Origin: Perca fluviatilis
Lineage: Eukaryota; Chordata; Actinopteri; Perciformes; Percidae
Length of the DNA: 64,000 bases
Reading direction: 5' to 3'
Assembly (NCBI RefSeq): GCF_010015445.1
Contig: NC_053133.1
Location: 2,964,764-3,028,763, forward strand
This document shows, one piece after another, positions 1 through 15,420 of the stretch. A model generated the notes under the pieces. That model had not been told where the DNA came from. It made no database searches and was given only the letters and a program-made list of their open reading frames with translations. The position numbers were made by a program, and so were the translations under genes. Position 1 is the first letter of the stretch. Each line of letters begins with the position of its first letter.

Positions 1-90
<90 letters not shown>
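1..90. repeat. (GT)45 microsatellite
   Basis: Uninterrupted GT dinucleotides from the window edge to 90. Confidence 0.98.
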
Positions 91-92
<2 letters not shown>

Positions 93-1515
93 GGAAATAT
101 TTTCATTGAACACACAGGGACAGAAAGCATAGTAAGTGAACATGGCTGTCTGTGCTGACACCACGTTAGCATTCCCCCCCACCCTAGAGCAGCCTAATAC
201 AACTGCATCCTGCTTTAGTAAGAGAATCCGTCGTAAGGGTTTAGTGTTACACCAGATTCTGTGTCCTGCCTGAATTTCAGCTGCCGCTGGCAAAGGTTTA
301 ACTTTAGCCATATACTGTTTATTTGTAGATTTAGCCAAAAATGCTGACCCTCATACTAATTTATAGGATCGCAAATTTTGATAGTTCCAATAGCAGAGAC
401 TGGTGATCTGTAGTGCATGCAATGTCAATGTCAGTATTAGATATCCATTATTCCTTTTACCTTCACGGGCATAACTGTGTCCAGAAGCGTACTTTTACAC
501 TTAAAGTCCATTTCCTCTTATAGATGTAACTAAAGTGGCTTTAAGTACTGTCCAATACTGCAGTGGGTATTTTCCAGGAAGGTAAACCTCACATCCCCAC
601 GTTGTTATACTGGCTACATACTGGCTACACGGCGGCATGTTATACATGTATGGTAGCCAAGCCCAACTGAGATACCTATCAAGTGTTACTTGAGTAATTT
701 TCTTAGACTTAAAAAAGCTCCTCCAGACTCATGAAAGACATTTAGTTATGCTTTAATTTTTTTTAATTCTGAAATAAGAGCATTCTTGCAGCTATAGTCA
801 AATGTGTGCAACAATAGTGTAATTTCCAGTGTTCCCCCTATAACCCTCATCTCATCATATCTGAACATTCCAGTAGTCAGATGGTCAAATCAGCGGAAAA
901 CTGTATCTTTGCCAACCAAACGGTTTGGAATGCAGGCGGTGCTCACTGCCGATCACTCATGTCCGTGATCTGCCAGCTGCTGACATTTAGTGGCAGACTT
1001 ACAGCATTCACACAAATGTAAACACGCAAGAAGGCATTCACACGTGGACAAATACTTGGATCTCACACAGCCAAGTTCTTTGTGTGGGAGAACGCCAGCG
1101 TGTTCTACCTCTGTATCAAAACCACATCACACGCTGAACCCCTGATAAAACTACAGCGAGACTGTGGCGAAACAATACACTCCACGCTACGCTTCTCAGA
1201 GGTTTGGATGGGGAACCTGGGCTCCAGTCTAACCCAGTCAGCCGGTTCTGACCACGCTGCGGGAGCAGATGGGAAACAGCAACAATCTGCTGCTCCGGCT
1301 CCAAGGTGAGACTGGCTGTCCAAGAAGGGTGAAGAAAGGAATGCTTGTTTCTTACAGCTCCAAAAGGCAACTTTTCCAAATCAATCGCTGCATTTGACTG
1401 TAACAATGGTATGATGTTAGTGCAGATGTTCCCTTTCTCATATCTTTATTCAACCAGGATATGCCTCTGACCAAATAAGAGACTATCAGTCATCATTGTT
1501 GCCCTGATGTGACAC
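91..1515. other. no gene seen
   Basis: Mixed-composition sequence with only short chance reading frames; no splice-framed conserved protein or clear repeat was recognised. Confidence 0.5.
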
Positions 1516-1521
1516 CAGAAG

Positions 1522-1555
1522 GACCATTGAGGGGCCTAAGTGCCCCTCAATGGTC
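1522..1555. repeat. perfect 14-bp inverted repeat (hairpin)
   Basis: GACCATTGAGGGGC (1522-1535), a 6-nt loop, and its exact reverse complement (1542-1555). It could be a transposon end-palindrome; the stem is too short for a typical microRNA precursor. Confidence 0.85.
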
Positions 1556-1599
1556 TGATTATGAGCATTATTAGTCTAGACTGCAGCTGGACCAGGAAG

Positions 1600-3045
1600 G
1601 ATGGATAAATGAGGTGGCGCTACACTTCACTTTGTCACGTCTAGGGATGCAAGCTTGGGCCCAAAAGTGCAGAGACAAAAAGGTTGTGGAAGATATAGAA
1701 GAATTATTAAATTAAACTGCTTACAAACAAGGGGAGTCCTGAGGCAGGCCGTCAGGCAAAAGGAGTCCAGAAAACTGAAGACTGGGGAATCCAAACACAA
1801 GGAACAGAGAGATATCGGAAGCAGCAAACAGTGATTTGGACAAAGGAAGCACAGAAACTCATACACGAGGTAACGAGGGCAGTAACGAGGGACGGGTGAC
1901 ATGAGGGCTGATGAACAGGTGAGACACACCAGGGCAGGGCAGACAATCACGAAGGCGGGAAAACACACAAGGCAGGAAGTAGAACAAGACATGACACAGG
2001 AGAAACAGACACTACAAAGTAAAACAGGAGACTGAAGCATGAAAACACACACAAGGATGGAAGGATGGAAATAGGAAAACAAAACACAGAACGAACACGG
2101 GTAAAACATAACCATGAACAGATAACAGGGAAACAGTACCACACAGGAAATGAATTGACAAAATAAAACCACAACTGAAAACCACAACCACTTTCACACA
2201 CTTTCAGTTTACTATGGAACTGCATCAATAGTTGTACAGAATGTCTGCGCCTGTCATCTTCCATGAGGCTGTGACTCATCTAAAACTTAGATGGGCTGCA
2301 GGAAGCCAACCTGTCAAAGACCTGGGCTCCGTTCGACCAACTACCGACCCTGATGTCCTCCCCCCTGACTTTGTATAAGGATGTCGAACTTTTGGGTTTT
2401 TAACAAAACATTAAGAAACTTAATTTGGTTGTTTTGGTTTATGATACTTGGAAAACCGCTGACATTCCCATCAGCCTCAGTTGCTCTTTGTGTTTAGTGC
2501 TAATTGGCTAACTTCAGCATGATTACAGGCTAAACTAACATGGTGAACATACAGTAGTTAATAATATGCCTGCTAAAAATCAGTATATTATCATTGTCAT
2601 TGCGAGAATGTTATCATTTAATTAAAAAGTACAGCCTCACAGAGCAGCTGGCATAGCTATAGACTTTTGATTATATTTTTGTTCCCTTAAAGTAGGGACA
2701 GAAAATACAACGGTTAAGCAGATTATGAATATGATTTGGGCGTGACGACTCATTGGAACAAGATGGACTGGGTCTGTTCCAGTCTGGGTCAGAAATGGCG
2801 AGCAATTGCTAAAAAAAAATGCAAATAAAACCTGTTCTAAATGACAATGGACATACAAAAAAATGCGTTTTCATTCATGTTTAGTTTCTTTTTTCAGATT
2901 GGCTGTTTTCCATCTGGTTCTTGGAAATCTTGGAGGCTTTACAAATGAATTGACTCAGCCTTATGTTAGATGACAGCTCGTCAAGCTGAGTGACAGCAGT
3001 GGGTGTGCTTTAACAGGTGGACACATGCACAGAATATGTAAACAA
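1600..3045. other. probable old dispersed-repeat sequence, no gene
   Basis: 1660-2200 has the biased composition (A-rich, repeated ACAGG/AACACA words) of degenerate transposon sequence. About 2460-2481 shares a 21-bp motif (TGACATTCCCATCAGCCTCA, plus strand) with the inverse of 9058-9078, so both are copies of one repeat family. Confidence 0.4.
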
Positions 3046-3046
3046 G

Positions 3047-3049
<3 letters not shown>

Positions 3050-3089
<40 letters not shown>
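3050..3089. repeat. (CA)n microsatellite
   Basis: About 20 CA units. Confidence 0.97.
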
Positions 3090-3092
<3 letters not shown>

Positions 3093-4790
3093 GATGGAAT
3101 GCTCCTCACCTCTATTACTCCTCACCTTCTGGTCCCTGCAGGACAGTTGGATGGGAGCCTTCATCTTCATCTAGTAAACATACACTCTCACTGTCAGGAT
3201 AACATGTTTTCCAAAAATCCATGCTGAGCCTGAACGAATGCACACGGCCTCACAAACTGAACACTGACAACACCCCACAGACAGGCGAACAAGTGCACAC
3301 ACATGCAACCCCCACAGAGGAAGTGAGATTAGCTTTTTGCTGTTACTGTAATTCAGTTATCCCTCGCTGCCGGAGGCCAAATGGTGGGCAGGGAGCAGGA
3401 TTCTGCTGTGTCTGTACTTTGTGTGTCTGGCGGCTTGCTTATCCCTCTCATACACAGGTGAATGCCTTTTTGCCTGCCTGTCTACTCGACACCTCATCCC
3501 CTACTGTCTTCCCACAACCTCAGGACACCGTGGGTGCCCCCTCGCTGCTAAGCTGCCATCTCAAATCCACTATTGTGACGGGTAATTTCTGACATGGTTT
3601 CCCCTCAAGAATTTTGCCATCGGCAGGGTGTGTTGTTCACTCATGCCACCTCTGTTCAAACAAGGGTCACAATTGTCGAAACATAAGTCTAAGTTGGCAG
3701 AAGGGAGGCTTTTTGAGCGGCGACACTGTGACAAGGCCCACCAATGGTTACCAATAAACCAGTGGAGCCAGTGAGTACTTGGCGTGCCAGAGCCCACGTC
3801 ATTGATCTGCGAACCCGCACGCAAAGGCACACACACCATCCATGAAGTGAGTCATGAGCACACATATGCATGCGTGCACGCAGTGGGAGGCAGCTTTCTG
3901 GCGCAGGTTAGCCACAATCCGGGGCTTTTCCTCCCTCCATCGTGGACCCCTTGCCAGGCCAGGCTTGGAAAGAGGTCATATTCTCCAAGGTGTGTCTAAA
4001 CAGAGATGACATGTGGATGTGCTGGCACGAGCACCGCTCTCGGCTCCCTACCACCGCATCTCACGCCCCTGCCAGAAAAGCAGCCACGGTTGTTTTCGTT
4101 CCCCTCTTTTTTTCTTCTCTTTTTCTTCTCTTTCCCCCCAAAAAGCAGCTCTCTGCCAGAGAAAACAGAATCATTGTTTGTTTTAATGGTTGTTCCATTC
4201 CTCAGGTTTATCCTGACTTAAAAATACCAATAAAAGTAGAGAGCAGGCTTGACAACTGGAATGATGCTTGTGTTAATTTGGGTACGCTATTGCCTGCATT
4301 GCCTGAGGAGTTCTTTCTGTCACTTTTCATTAAACCGTTTTTCTACTGACTGACATGTTTGTGGAAATGTATCCCCGTGACTTATTCCCATCCTAACATG
4401 ACAGCGTAGTATTTACAGTATGGGATGTATCATCAGATCTTTTCCCAGGGCAAACATCTAATTGCACAGTGACAGACATTATAATAACAAATGCATGAAT
4501 TAGGAAAACACACAAACTACTGTGGTTTCCTTTGACATAAACATTTTTTTTTTTATTATCTGTAAGGTTAGATGTTGATACTGGCCAGATTCCTGGTTAT
4601 GTAACTGAAGTATGATTGCGAGTGACACCTTCCTGTGAAAGAGGATGTCTACATTAGGACCATAAACTGTTTTCTAAGATTAAGACTGACTCACAATACA
4701 AGGTGAGCAGCACCTATTAAAGAGCCCCTCCAGAAATGTTTTAAGACTATATATATATATGTATATGTAATTTTACATATTGGATCATGA
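3090..4790. other. no gene seen
   Basis: Several chance reading frames on both strands, but none resembles a known protein or has supporting splice context. A pyrimidine-rich run lies at 4105-4140. Confidence 0.45.
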
Positions 4791-4837
4791 TTGGTTTCCA
4801 AACTAGTGGTGATATCACAGCATGCTTGTCTTAAAGC

Positions 4838-4940
4838 TATAGTGGTAGTTCCTGTCTCCCCCATGAGGAATTCTAAGTAATGACAACAAAAATGTTGGTG
4901 CGTCCACATGATACAAGCCTTCCGTGATCGCGCACCGCCC
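4838..4940. repeat. fragment of a dispersed MITE family
   Basis: The block AGTTTCTGTCTCCCCCATGA followed by AATTC...AAGTAATGACAA and AAGCCTTC.GTGATCGC recurs at 9660-9760 and, split by an insertion, at 31795-32160. Confidence 0.75.
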
Positions 4941-5204
4941 CCACCCCGTTGCTAGTAGGACTCTTCAGAAGAGGTACTTATCTTTTTCTCGATTGATCAG
5001 GTCTTAGCGCCAACCAGGATGGTCGTGATTGGTTCAAAGAAATACAAACAAGCCAGATCCTTTTCTGCCTTATACCAGAGTAGCTAAGCGGTGTAGCCAG
5101 ACAGCATAACATGATGATGATTATGCATTGATTGTTTTTGCAACTTAGGGGCAGCTAAAACAATACTACTGTAAGTCACACCACAACAATGACATATTAT
5201 CACC

Positions 5205-5872
5205 CAGTGTTGGGCAAGTTACTTCCAAAATGTGATACATTATATAATGCTTTACACTACTTTTGCGTTACTTTTGATTTACTTCCACCAAAATAACAGT
5301 GGAAGTATGACTTGTCAGCTTGTGAATTTCACAACCGGATCAAAAAATTCTCATCTTTATTAAACTAAAGCTATTAAATAAATAGTGAAGTAAAACGTAC
5401 AATAGGCCTACTCTGAATTGTGGTGGAGTAGAAGTAGGAGAATATGAAAATACTCAATTAAAAGTACCTTACACTTGTAGTGAAGTACGGCATAGTTACT
5501 TTCCACGGCTGATAAAATCTAATGGTATTTACGACATGTTTCTATTGTTCTATCTGTCAGCAGCTCGGACACACTGCTGTCCGCGCTGACGTACCGTCAC
5601 CTGTTGGGACACAGATGTTGTCCGTACCGTCTCTGGTTCTGGCTCTGACCATGGGGGAACAGTGACGGGACAGCTCGCTTCAACGCAGCGTAATAACTCC
5701 TGAAAATAATGTCCATCTCGCAAATGTATCCGCAGTCATCTCAACCATGGAATTCCAGCAACAGGAAATGTAACTAAATGTAATTAGTAACGCATTATAT
5801 TACGGCGTTACAGCAAAAAGGAATACGTTACTGTAATTGCATTACTTTTGTAACGCGTTACTCCCAACACGG
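5205..5872. mobile_element. hAT-type non-autonomous transposon, 668 bp
   Basis: The terminal inverted repeats (TIRs) begin CAGTGTTGGG and end CCCAACACGG. The 8-bp TSD TTATCACC is perfect at 5197-5204 and 5873-5880. An 8-bp TSD with such TIRs is typical of hAT elements. The ends are rich in GTAACG/CGTTAC words. No transposase frame remains. Confidence 0.92.
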
Positions 5873-5880
5873 TTATCACC

Positions 5881-7780
5881 TTATAAAGGTGATATGGCTA
5901 ACGTGTTAGATGCAGAGCAACATAAGCATGTATTGGGAGTCGTGTTCCTCTAAGTCTTCAATATTCACTCTCCTTTTTAGCTCTGATTTAGTCCCCTTCA
6001 ATTCCTCTCTCTCCATCTTTTTAGCTGCTAAGTGCTCCACTTTGTTCACCAACTAGTCCTTCATTTTGTCTGCCCGCTATGTTGGCTGTTTGGTGCTGGG
6101 CAGGTAGTGTACAGTGAGTTTATCAGAACTTTCCCCCCTGAAAACAGCTGCCTGATTCTGATAGAAAATACGGTCAATGAGATGAGTGTTTGTACCAAAA
6201 CAGTAAAGATGTGGGACGGAAAAAAAATTCGAACCAAAACAGTGAGCCGAAAGATGCAAAAAAAAAACCTGAGGGAGACTGAGTCAGATGATAATTAACT
6301 GTGGGTTTGTCACTACAAGCTACACCTTTTACATTACACATAGTCATTTGATACATTTCTGTTCGAAAATATTGATTAGTGTATTTAAATGTTTACACAC
6401 TCCAGCTATTGACATGGACTATCAACTCATGCCAAATTTTGAAAGAATTGCTTAAAGCAAATTAACTGCTCCCAAGGAGAACTTTTAGTAGTATGAAAAT
6501 GAGCAATGAGTAACATCTTCATTTTTCGTGTCACACGTCCAACACTGCTCCTTTGCCTCTCCAGCTGATAAGCTTTTTTAAGCTGACAGAGCAGGATCAC
6601 AGCTATCTGGTAAATGGAAATGCGCTGAAAGCTACCCACACTCAGCGGATTGCTTTGGCTTGCATCATTTTGCGTCCCTGGCTGAATTAGTGCTTACTAG
6701 GTGGTAATAAAACAACTGTGGGCTGTAGCATTGAGTTCAGGGTGAAGACAGCACAGTGCAGACCCCCGGGGGAATCTAAAGCCCTAAGCCCATAGGTACA
6801 GTATGTCCACAGGTCCCTGGCCAAGACCTGAGTGGGTATCAGGTTCGTCGCAGAGCTCATCAGATTCAGACCTGTCCTGGTTTTGATTTACTGCATCCCT
6901 GGAAGAGAACACGGAACATCACCTGCATCTGGTTTGCACTGACAAATCAAACCCAGTTGTACTGTAGTGGGAAGGCACGGAGTTAACCAAAATAGGGACT
7001 TTAATCATTTTTATGGATGGTAGGAGTTTACAGGTTTTAAATATATATTTATGTGTTCTGGCACGCAGGTACTGAGGAAAAATCACAGCAGTGATCAGGC
7101 TGTGAGGAGGCCACAGGGACCTACAGCGGATATGTCCTCTCCAATATTTAGATATATATTTGTCCCACTCAAAAAAAAAAAAAAAAGAAAGACAACCCAC
7201 TCCCCAAAAGAAGTAAAAACAACCATTTAGGGGGCTCAAAACGTGTACGGAAAACAGGAACTGGGTCTACTTGTGCTACATTGGGGGGGTTAAAGAACAC
7301 AACAGGAGCGTGAAAAACAAAGATAGATTTATGTAGATTTAAACTTTTTTTTTTATTTGTTGTTGAGATATACATGATTCCTAAAAAAAACATCCTGAAA
7401 TACATGTGATGTAAAATATGCAGAAAGTTTTGAACATTACATGAGAATAATGAATACAAAATAATAATCCCCTTAACCTAAATAAAGATTTTTGCACCAT
7501 CAATTGATGCAGAAAAGGCACAAATTGTTGCATAAAAATTCACCAGAATGCAAGAAATGAAATTATCCCCAATGTTGAAACAACACCTACGCCATGTCGT
7601 CAATCAGTGTTACTCTAATCAAAACATAAACACTGGAAAGCACGGAATGCAATGTCCTGTTTACATAGTAATATTTCTGCTTGTAACAGCTTGCAAAGCA
7701 TAACATATTGTGTGTTTTTCTGCAAACTTCCCCATTAGGTACTATATGGACCATATAGTGCCATGGACTATAGAGCAGCT
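5881..7780. other. no gene seen
   Basis: AT-rich sequence with short chance frames. A-runs lie at 7171-7186 and 7347-7358. No conserved exon was recognised. Confidence 0.45.
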
Positions 7781-7784
7781 TTAA

Positions 7785-8290
7785 AGAGCCCCTATTATAC
7801 ACCTTTTCAGCCTCATATTTGTACACTTGGAGTCTCCTAGAATAGGTTTACATGCTTTGATGTTCAAAAAACGTGGTATGTTTCTCATACTGCCCATTGC
7901 TGCACTGCCTCCACCTGAAACGCTCCGTCTGAGCTCTTGGTCCGCCTTCCTGAAAAGCCCAGTCCGCTCTGATTGGTCAGCTGGCACACTCTGTTGTGAT
8001 TGGTCAACCAAATTCAAACAAGCCGCTGGGCGGGCTGTGCTTGCTCTGGCAGCACCAATGGGCAGCACAGATGTAAAAACTGGGCTGGCTTTCTCAATCA
8101 ATGACACCACTAATTGATGAATTTCAAACAGGAATGTGGGCGAGGCGTTTTCAGGCAGTTGAGAAAGAGTGCTGTCTGTGGGAGAGTTGCTGTAAGGAGC
8201 ATTACAAAAAGCTGAGATGAAAGGCTGTGTAGATTTAGTAGGTGAACTAGGATTGACATCACTGCAGAATCAGCAGTACGAAAGGAAAAG
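7785..8290. repeat. dispersed repeat starting AAAGAGCCCCTATTA
   Basis: Begins with AAAGAGCCCCTATTATACAC and contains two TGATTGGTC words. A related start (AAAGTGCTCATATTATGCTC) is at about 23287, so I read it as a MITE family. The 109- and 96-codon frames over it on the two strands are shadows of repeat sequence. Confidence 0.5.
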
Positions 8291-9650
8291 GCTGTTTACA
8301 TTGTGATAATGTTAGGATTTATGGTTCATACCATGGGTCTTTAGATACCTTGAACCATATCACACTCTAATTCATTCGACTAATTCAATTAGGCTCTCCA
8401 CTCTCTGCTATTCCTAAAGCATTTGTTTTGTCAAAATTGAAGCATTAAGCATAAAACATTTATGGGTTCATAGGAGACCCGAGGTATGTAGCAGTGCCAC
8501 TTTTTTGTGTGCAGGTAATGTTTCCCTGTTTACTTGTGTTATGTCACTGATACTGTAAATCCCCTTTCACACATGCATTGCAACCCTGAACTTATCTAGA
8601 CATTACCTGGAGGAGCTGTGTGTGCGAACCCAAATGTCAGTTGGACTGGACATTAAACAGACTTTACCCCGCCAGCTCTCTAGTACAAAGCCAGTGTAAT
8701 GTCCAATTTAGCCCATGTGTGAATAGAGCAGTTCGTTGTCCGGAGACTTCTGGAGAGAACATGAAATTCTGGAACTTCTGTCGCTAAGGGTCAATGCTGA
8801 AATCATTGGACAAATTAAAGTAATGGCAAAAGACTCAATGACCAAATTATGAACTGGCGGTGAAATCTGCGTCATGTCCTGAGGCGCCCCCCTCCTTGCC
8901 TGGAGTATTTCCAGTAATTGAGAATGCGTCTGACAGACACAATTTCCTTTTGTGTGCTACATGTGTGAAGGACTTCATATAACAAAAACGGCTTAAGGTT
9001 CCACAGACACACAGTGACAATTAGTTTGTCAGGTTGCTAATTAGAACTATTGCTATGCTGAGGCTGATGGGAATGTCACTGTCAATTTTATTTGTACCTT
9101 TCATTACACTTAAACCCAAAAAGCTTTACATTAAAAACAGCATACACATAAAAACAAAGCATGAATAGAAAAATGAATACTCAACAAGACTTTTAACAAA
9201 AACAAACAAGACATACAAGTGTACAATATTGTCTGTCTGTGCACGCATGTAGGCACGCACGCATGCACAGACACACAATATTGCTTAACAAATGCATTAG
9301 AAAATAAGAAGGTTCCTTGCTCACACATGTCAACCTCATGGTGGTGCTAGAGGAAAAGTCAGGGGATTACCAAAGTCAGTAGGATTCATCCTCTGAGGAC
9401 CGCGAATGTCCGATCCATCCAATAGTTGAGCTATTTCAACCTGAACCAAAGTGGCAGACCGAATGAATGACCGACTTTCCCATGTCTAGAGCCACGCTGG
9501 AAGCCGGATTAAAAAATGAGGAGGAACTCAACTGTCTTGCATTACATATGCAGCATTATAGCGCAAGTGTAAACAGTGCAGTAATCCACAGAAGTTACAT
9601 TCCACATTCTCTTTTCCTTTCTATTGGCACTTATCTTATTTCCAATCCCT
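8291..9650. other. no gene seen; one repeat tail
   Basis: 9085-9145 (CAATTTTATTTGTAC... CTTTACATTAAAAACA) resembles the 3' tails of fish LINE/SINE elements, as does 15425-15480. The rest shows no recognisable gene. Confidence 0.4.
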
Positions 9651-9655
9651 TAATG

Positions 9656-9998
9656 GTATAGTGCGTAGTTTCTGTCTCCCCCATGAGGAAATTGAAGTAA
9701 TGACAACAACACTGTCCTTGCATCCACATGAGGCAAGCCTTCGGCAATCACGCACCGCCCCCCAACCTTTCGCCGCACAGTTGCTAGTAGCTAAGGAGGA
9801 CACGGAGGATTAAAAAAACATGACGGACTCTTCAGAAGGGTTAATTATCTTCATTCCAACCTAAGTCATACTGAGAAATCCAGAGAGAGTTTTGTGGAGC
9901 TGATAGGCTTAATTAGCTTTGTATCAACTCATTTGTCTGTGGCTTGAATGTAACGGGCGTTCATTAATATACAGTAAAATAGTTGCGCACTATAGCTT
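9656..9998. mobile_element. MITE with TATAGTGCG ends
   Basis: The left end TATAGTGCGTAGTTTC and right end GTTGCGCACTATAGC are inverted to each other. The internal CTGTCTCCCCCATGAGG block is shared with 4838-4940 and 31800-32160. Confidence 0.65.
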
Positions 9999-12540
<2,542 letters not shown>

Positions 12541-12589
12541 GAAAGGGTGTTCACATAGAGCAGCAACAAGCAGACCACCTAAACCGAGA

Positions 12590-12825
12590 CCAAGTCATCA
12601 CCAAGACCAGAGTGTATCAAGACCAAGACAATACCAAGACTTTGAGGGGTTGAGACCGAGTCAAGACCAAGACCAAGACAGGGCCAGACAGAGTCAAGAC
12701 CAAGACCTGGCCAGACGAGTCAAGACCAAGACCAGTGCCAGACCGAGTCAAAACCAAGACCAAGACCAAGACCAAGACCAGGCCAGACCGAGTCAAGACC
12801 AAGACCAAGGCAGGGCCAGACAGCC
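12590..12825. repeat. AAGACC-based minisatellite
   Basis: Degenerate tandem copies of AGTCAAGACCAAGACCAGGCCAGACCG-type units. The same words (inverted) occur near 13440-13605, where a transposon end is visible, so the array is probably internal to that element. The 167-codon frame over it is a product of the repeat. Confidence 0.85.
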
Positions 12826-12947
12826 AGAGCTTCTCCTGTCTCCCTCATTCACTTTCTTGGGAGTGCGGTTTACAGTAAGGGGGTGGGGAGAGGAGGTTAA
12901 CAGTAACACATTTTAAATTAGAAATTAGTCAAGTTATTGGTTGCAAG

Positions 12948-13372
12948 TAGAGATGGTCCGATGGTCAGATCGGCTCCGATACTGCCTAAAATGCTGGTAT
13001 CGGTATCGGGAAGTACTGGAGTTTATGCACCGATCCGATACCACGTAATAAAGCCCTAAAGAAAATCTACGTTAAAGTAGTTTATTTATGTTGTTTTTCC
13101 GTTATAACTGACTGTCAAACTGGACGATAAAAGAAAGTTCTGGGGCATTCATGGTTTGTACTTGTTCATGTTTCACAAAGAGTTTAACCTGAGCCAGACC
13201 GACAACAAAGAGAAATAATATCACATCCATACAGGGATAGTAGTATACAGTTAGTAAACATAATAAAATATATGTCACACTGGTATCGGATCAGTACTTG
13301 GTATCGGCCAATACGTAAATTCAGGGATCGGAATCGATATCGGGAAGCAAAAAATGGTATCGGCCATCTCTA
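12948..13372. mobile_element. hAT-type MITE, 425 bp
   Basis: Ends TAGAGATGGTCCGAT and ATCGGCCATCTCTA. The perfect 8-bp TSD GTTGCAAG lies at 12940-12947 and 13373-13380. It is rich in GGTATCGG words. Its interior also serves as an intact relative of the disrupted element at 25423-27138. It is nested inside an older repeat ending at 13607. Confidence 0.93.
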
Positions 13373-13419
13373 GTTGCAAGCAGGAAGTTTTACATCCAAT
13401 CACTCTAATGATGTTAACA

Positions 13420-13607
13420 CATAAATCAGAAAATGCACAGGCAATTTAGTGATATCCCTGCAGTTATGGTCTTGAAATACAGTAAAATCCCGAGTCCTCT
13501 TTATCCAAGACGACACTGAGTAAAAATGTGGTAGATTCCGAGACCTAGAAAAAGTGGTCTTGAGACTGGTCTTAAGACCAAGACTGATCTCGAGTACTAC
13601 AACACTG
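13420..13607. repeat. right end of an older CAGTGTTGTAGTACT element
   Basis: Read inverted, 13607 begins CAGTGTTGTAGTACTCGAG then GATCAGTCTTGGTCTTAAGA, a hAT-like terminus. The left end is not clear, probably lost beyond the AAGACC minisatellite. Confidence 0.6.
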
Positions 13608-14218
13608 GCAACAAAGTTTAGAAGATTTTGAGCAAAAATAATCTGTATATTTGGCTGAAGCTGGCGAGAATGAACACATGGTAGTCTTGGTCTGAGATGC
13701 AATTAATACCTATGGAAAAAGCTACTAAGTGAGCTCTGAGATTGAAGACTATTTTGTCAAAAGATAATCCCTTAGTTGCGGCCCTGTCCAATATTTTCCA
13801 TCTCGAGGATAATTCCATCATAAACCTGAGGAATAAAAGCTAAACTTCTGTAGAGCTCATACGGTAGTGTGTGGTCTGTTAGAGCTGATGTGCCCCAGGC
13901 GGTGCAGAGCCTCCATCCAGCCTTTAACGTGACCGTCCAGGTCTAAATTGGACAGGAGACAGTGAGCGAGGGGACCTGAGGCACGTGGCTGCGCTCCACA
14001 TTATATAAATCCACACCACTTTTATGGGCTCCATCAGGGTAGAGATCTAAATCTGGGTTAACAAGCAGAGCTTACCACTAAGAGCCCAGGGCACCAGAAT
14101 AGAGAAGAAAAGTCTTCTTTCTGAAATTCATTTCCCATAAATCATCTGAGGCCCGAGTCTTTGAAGTGGCTTTCCTAGACTCTGGACAGGAAGTGTGGGG
14201 CTTAGAGCTTTTTTCCAA
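13608..14218. other. no gene seen
   Basis: Short frames only; no homologous exon recognised. Confidence 0.45.
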
Positions 14219-14375
14219 CCCAAAGACGGAGAGGAGAGGAGAGGAGAGGAGAGGTTTTCAAAGTCCCTTTATTGGACCATTTCAAAGAAGCAATACAATC
14301 ACAAAATCAAAAACAAGTCAAGGAAAGAAAAAAACTAAATACAAACAATAAACAAAAAAAACGAAAGAAGAAGCA

Positions 14376-14612
14376 GAGGGAATCAAAAGAGGAAAGATGA
14401 GGAATCAGAAGAGGAAAGATGAGGAATCAGAAGAGGAGAGGAATCAGAGGAGGAGAGGAATCAGAAAAGGAGAAGAGGAATCAGAAGAGAAGAGGAATCA
14501 GAAGAGGAGAGGAATCAGAAGAGAAGAGGAATCAGAAGAGGAGAGGAATCAGAAGAGAAGAATCAGAGGAGGAGAGGAATCAGAGGAGGAGAGGAATCAG
14601 AGGAGGAGAGGA
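14376..14612. repeat. GAATCAGAAGAGGAGAG minisatellite (homopurine-rich)
   Basis: About 13 imperfect tandem copies of a 16-18-bp unit. Shorter GAGAGG arrays lie at 14229-14253 and 14760-14797. The Arg/Glu-rich frames here are compositional artefacts. Confidence 0.92.
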
Positions 14613-14929
14613 ACCTATAGCTCCATTGTGATGCTGAGAGCAGCTGATAATCCACACATAAATAGAAACTGTGAACAAAAAGGAAACACAGCAGGCAGAA
14701 GAATATGTGCTAATCCTTATTTGGACTCTCATTGTTCGCTGCTTGTCATCTTCTGTGGACTGAGGAGAGGAGGGGAGAGGAGGGGAGAGGAGGGGAGGAG
14801 CGCTGCTGGGCAGGCCCGCCGCCAAATGCAAATATTGTGGAATAAATAGTGCTGAAGCTCAACTGTGCCACTTTGCACCTAAGCCTGTGTTGAATTAACA
14901 CTGTTATCATAAACAAAACATTATGTTAG

Positions 14930-15120
14930 TGTGGAAGTGGGCTGAGCGGCGACAGATGGTTAAGAGCATTAGGGAGATACCTGCCAAAGGGCGCCTTTCT
15001 CCCCCGTTTGGGATATTAAAATTCACAGGCAAGCCATGGCTGCAAATGCGCCCGTGGCATATGGCCCGGTAAATATTGACTGATATTTTAATTACCCTTT
15101 GCATAATCTAATAATTAATC
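14930..15120. promoter_or_regulatory. candidate conserved non-coding element
   Basis: A stretch with no visible repeat character that joins GC-rich words (GGGCGCCTTTC, AATGCGCCCGTGGCATATGG) to dense homeodomain/POU-like words (TGATATTTTAATTACC, TTTGCATAATC, TAATAATTAATCA). This mix is typical of vertebrate developmental enhancers. Inference from texture only. Confidence 0.3.
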
Positions 15121-15420
15121 ACAAACATTACAGTTTCACCTTTCCACGGCGCTGCTCCAGAGGCACAGAATCTCTGCGGAGGCTCAGAATGAGGTGCTGT
15201 CACATACTGATCAAGGATAGGACGCTTTTGTCCAACTTCCATTTATTTTGGATTTAATTGAAAAGGCCTATAATACAATATAAATATACATTACGAATGA
15301 AGCCTTTGATTAGTCGTCGTGGTGCAAAATTACCCCTTACTATAATATATGTATAATATGTATTATTTCATTATTACTAGTCAATGTGCTCGCAGGATTT
15401 TCATGTTGCACCTGGTTCAA

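Noticed and set aside
1627..2279. 186- and 110-codon minus-strand frames rich in Phe/Cys/Leu
   Set aside because: Overlapping frames on a biased, repeat-like stretch; no recognisable domain or splice signals.
7781..8117. 109- and 96-codon frames overlapping on opposite strands
   Set aside because: They lie on a dispersed repeat and oppose each other; no homology recognised.
14397..14849. 150-codon Arg/Glu-rich plus-strand frame
   Set aside because: Built on the GAATCAGAAGAGGAGAG minisatellite; no family resemblance.
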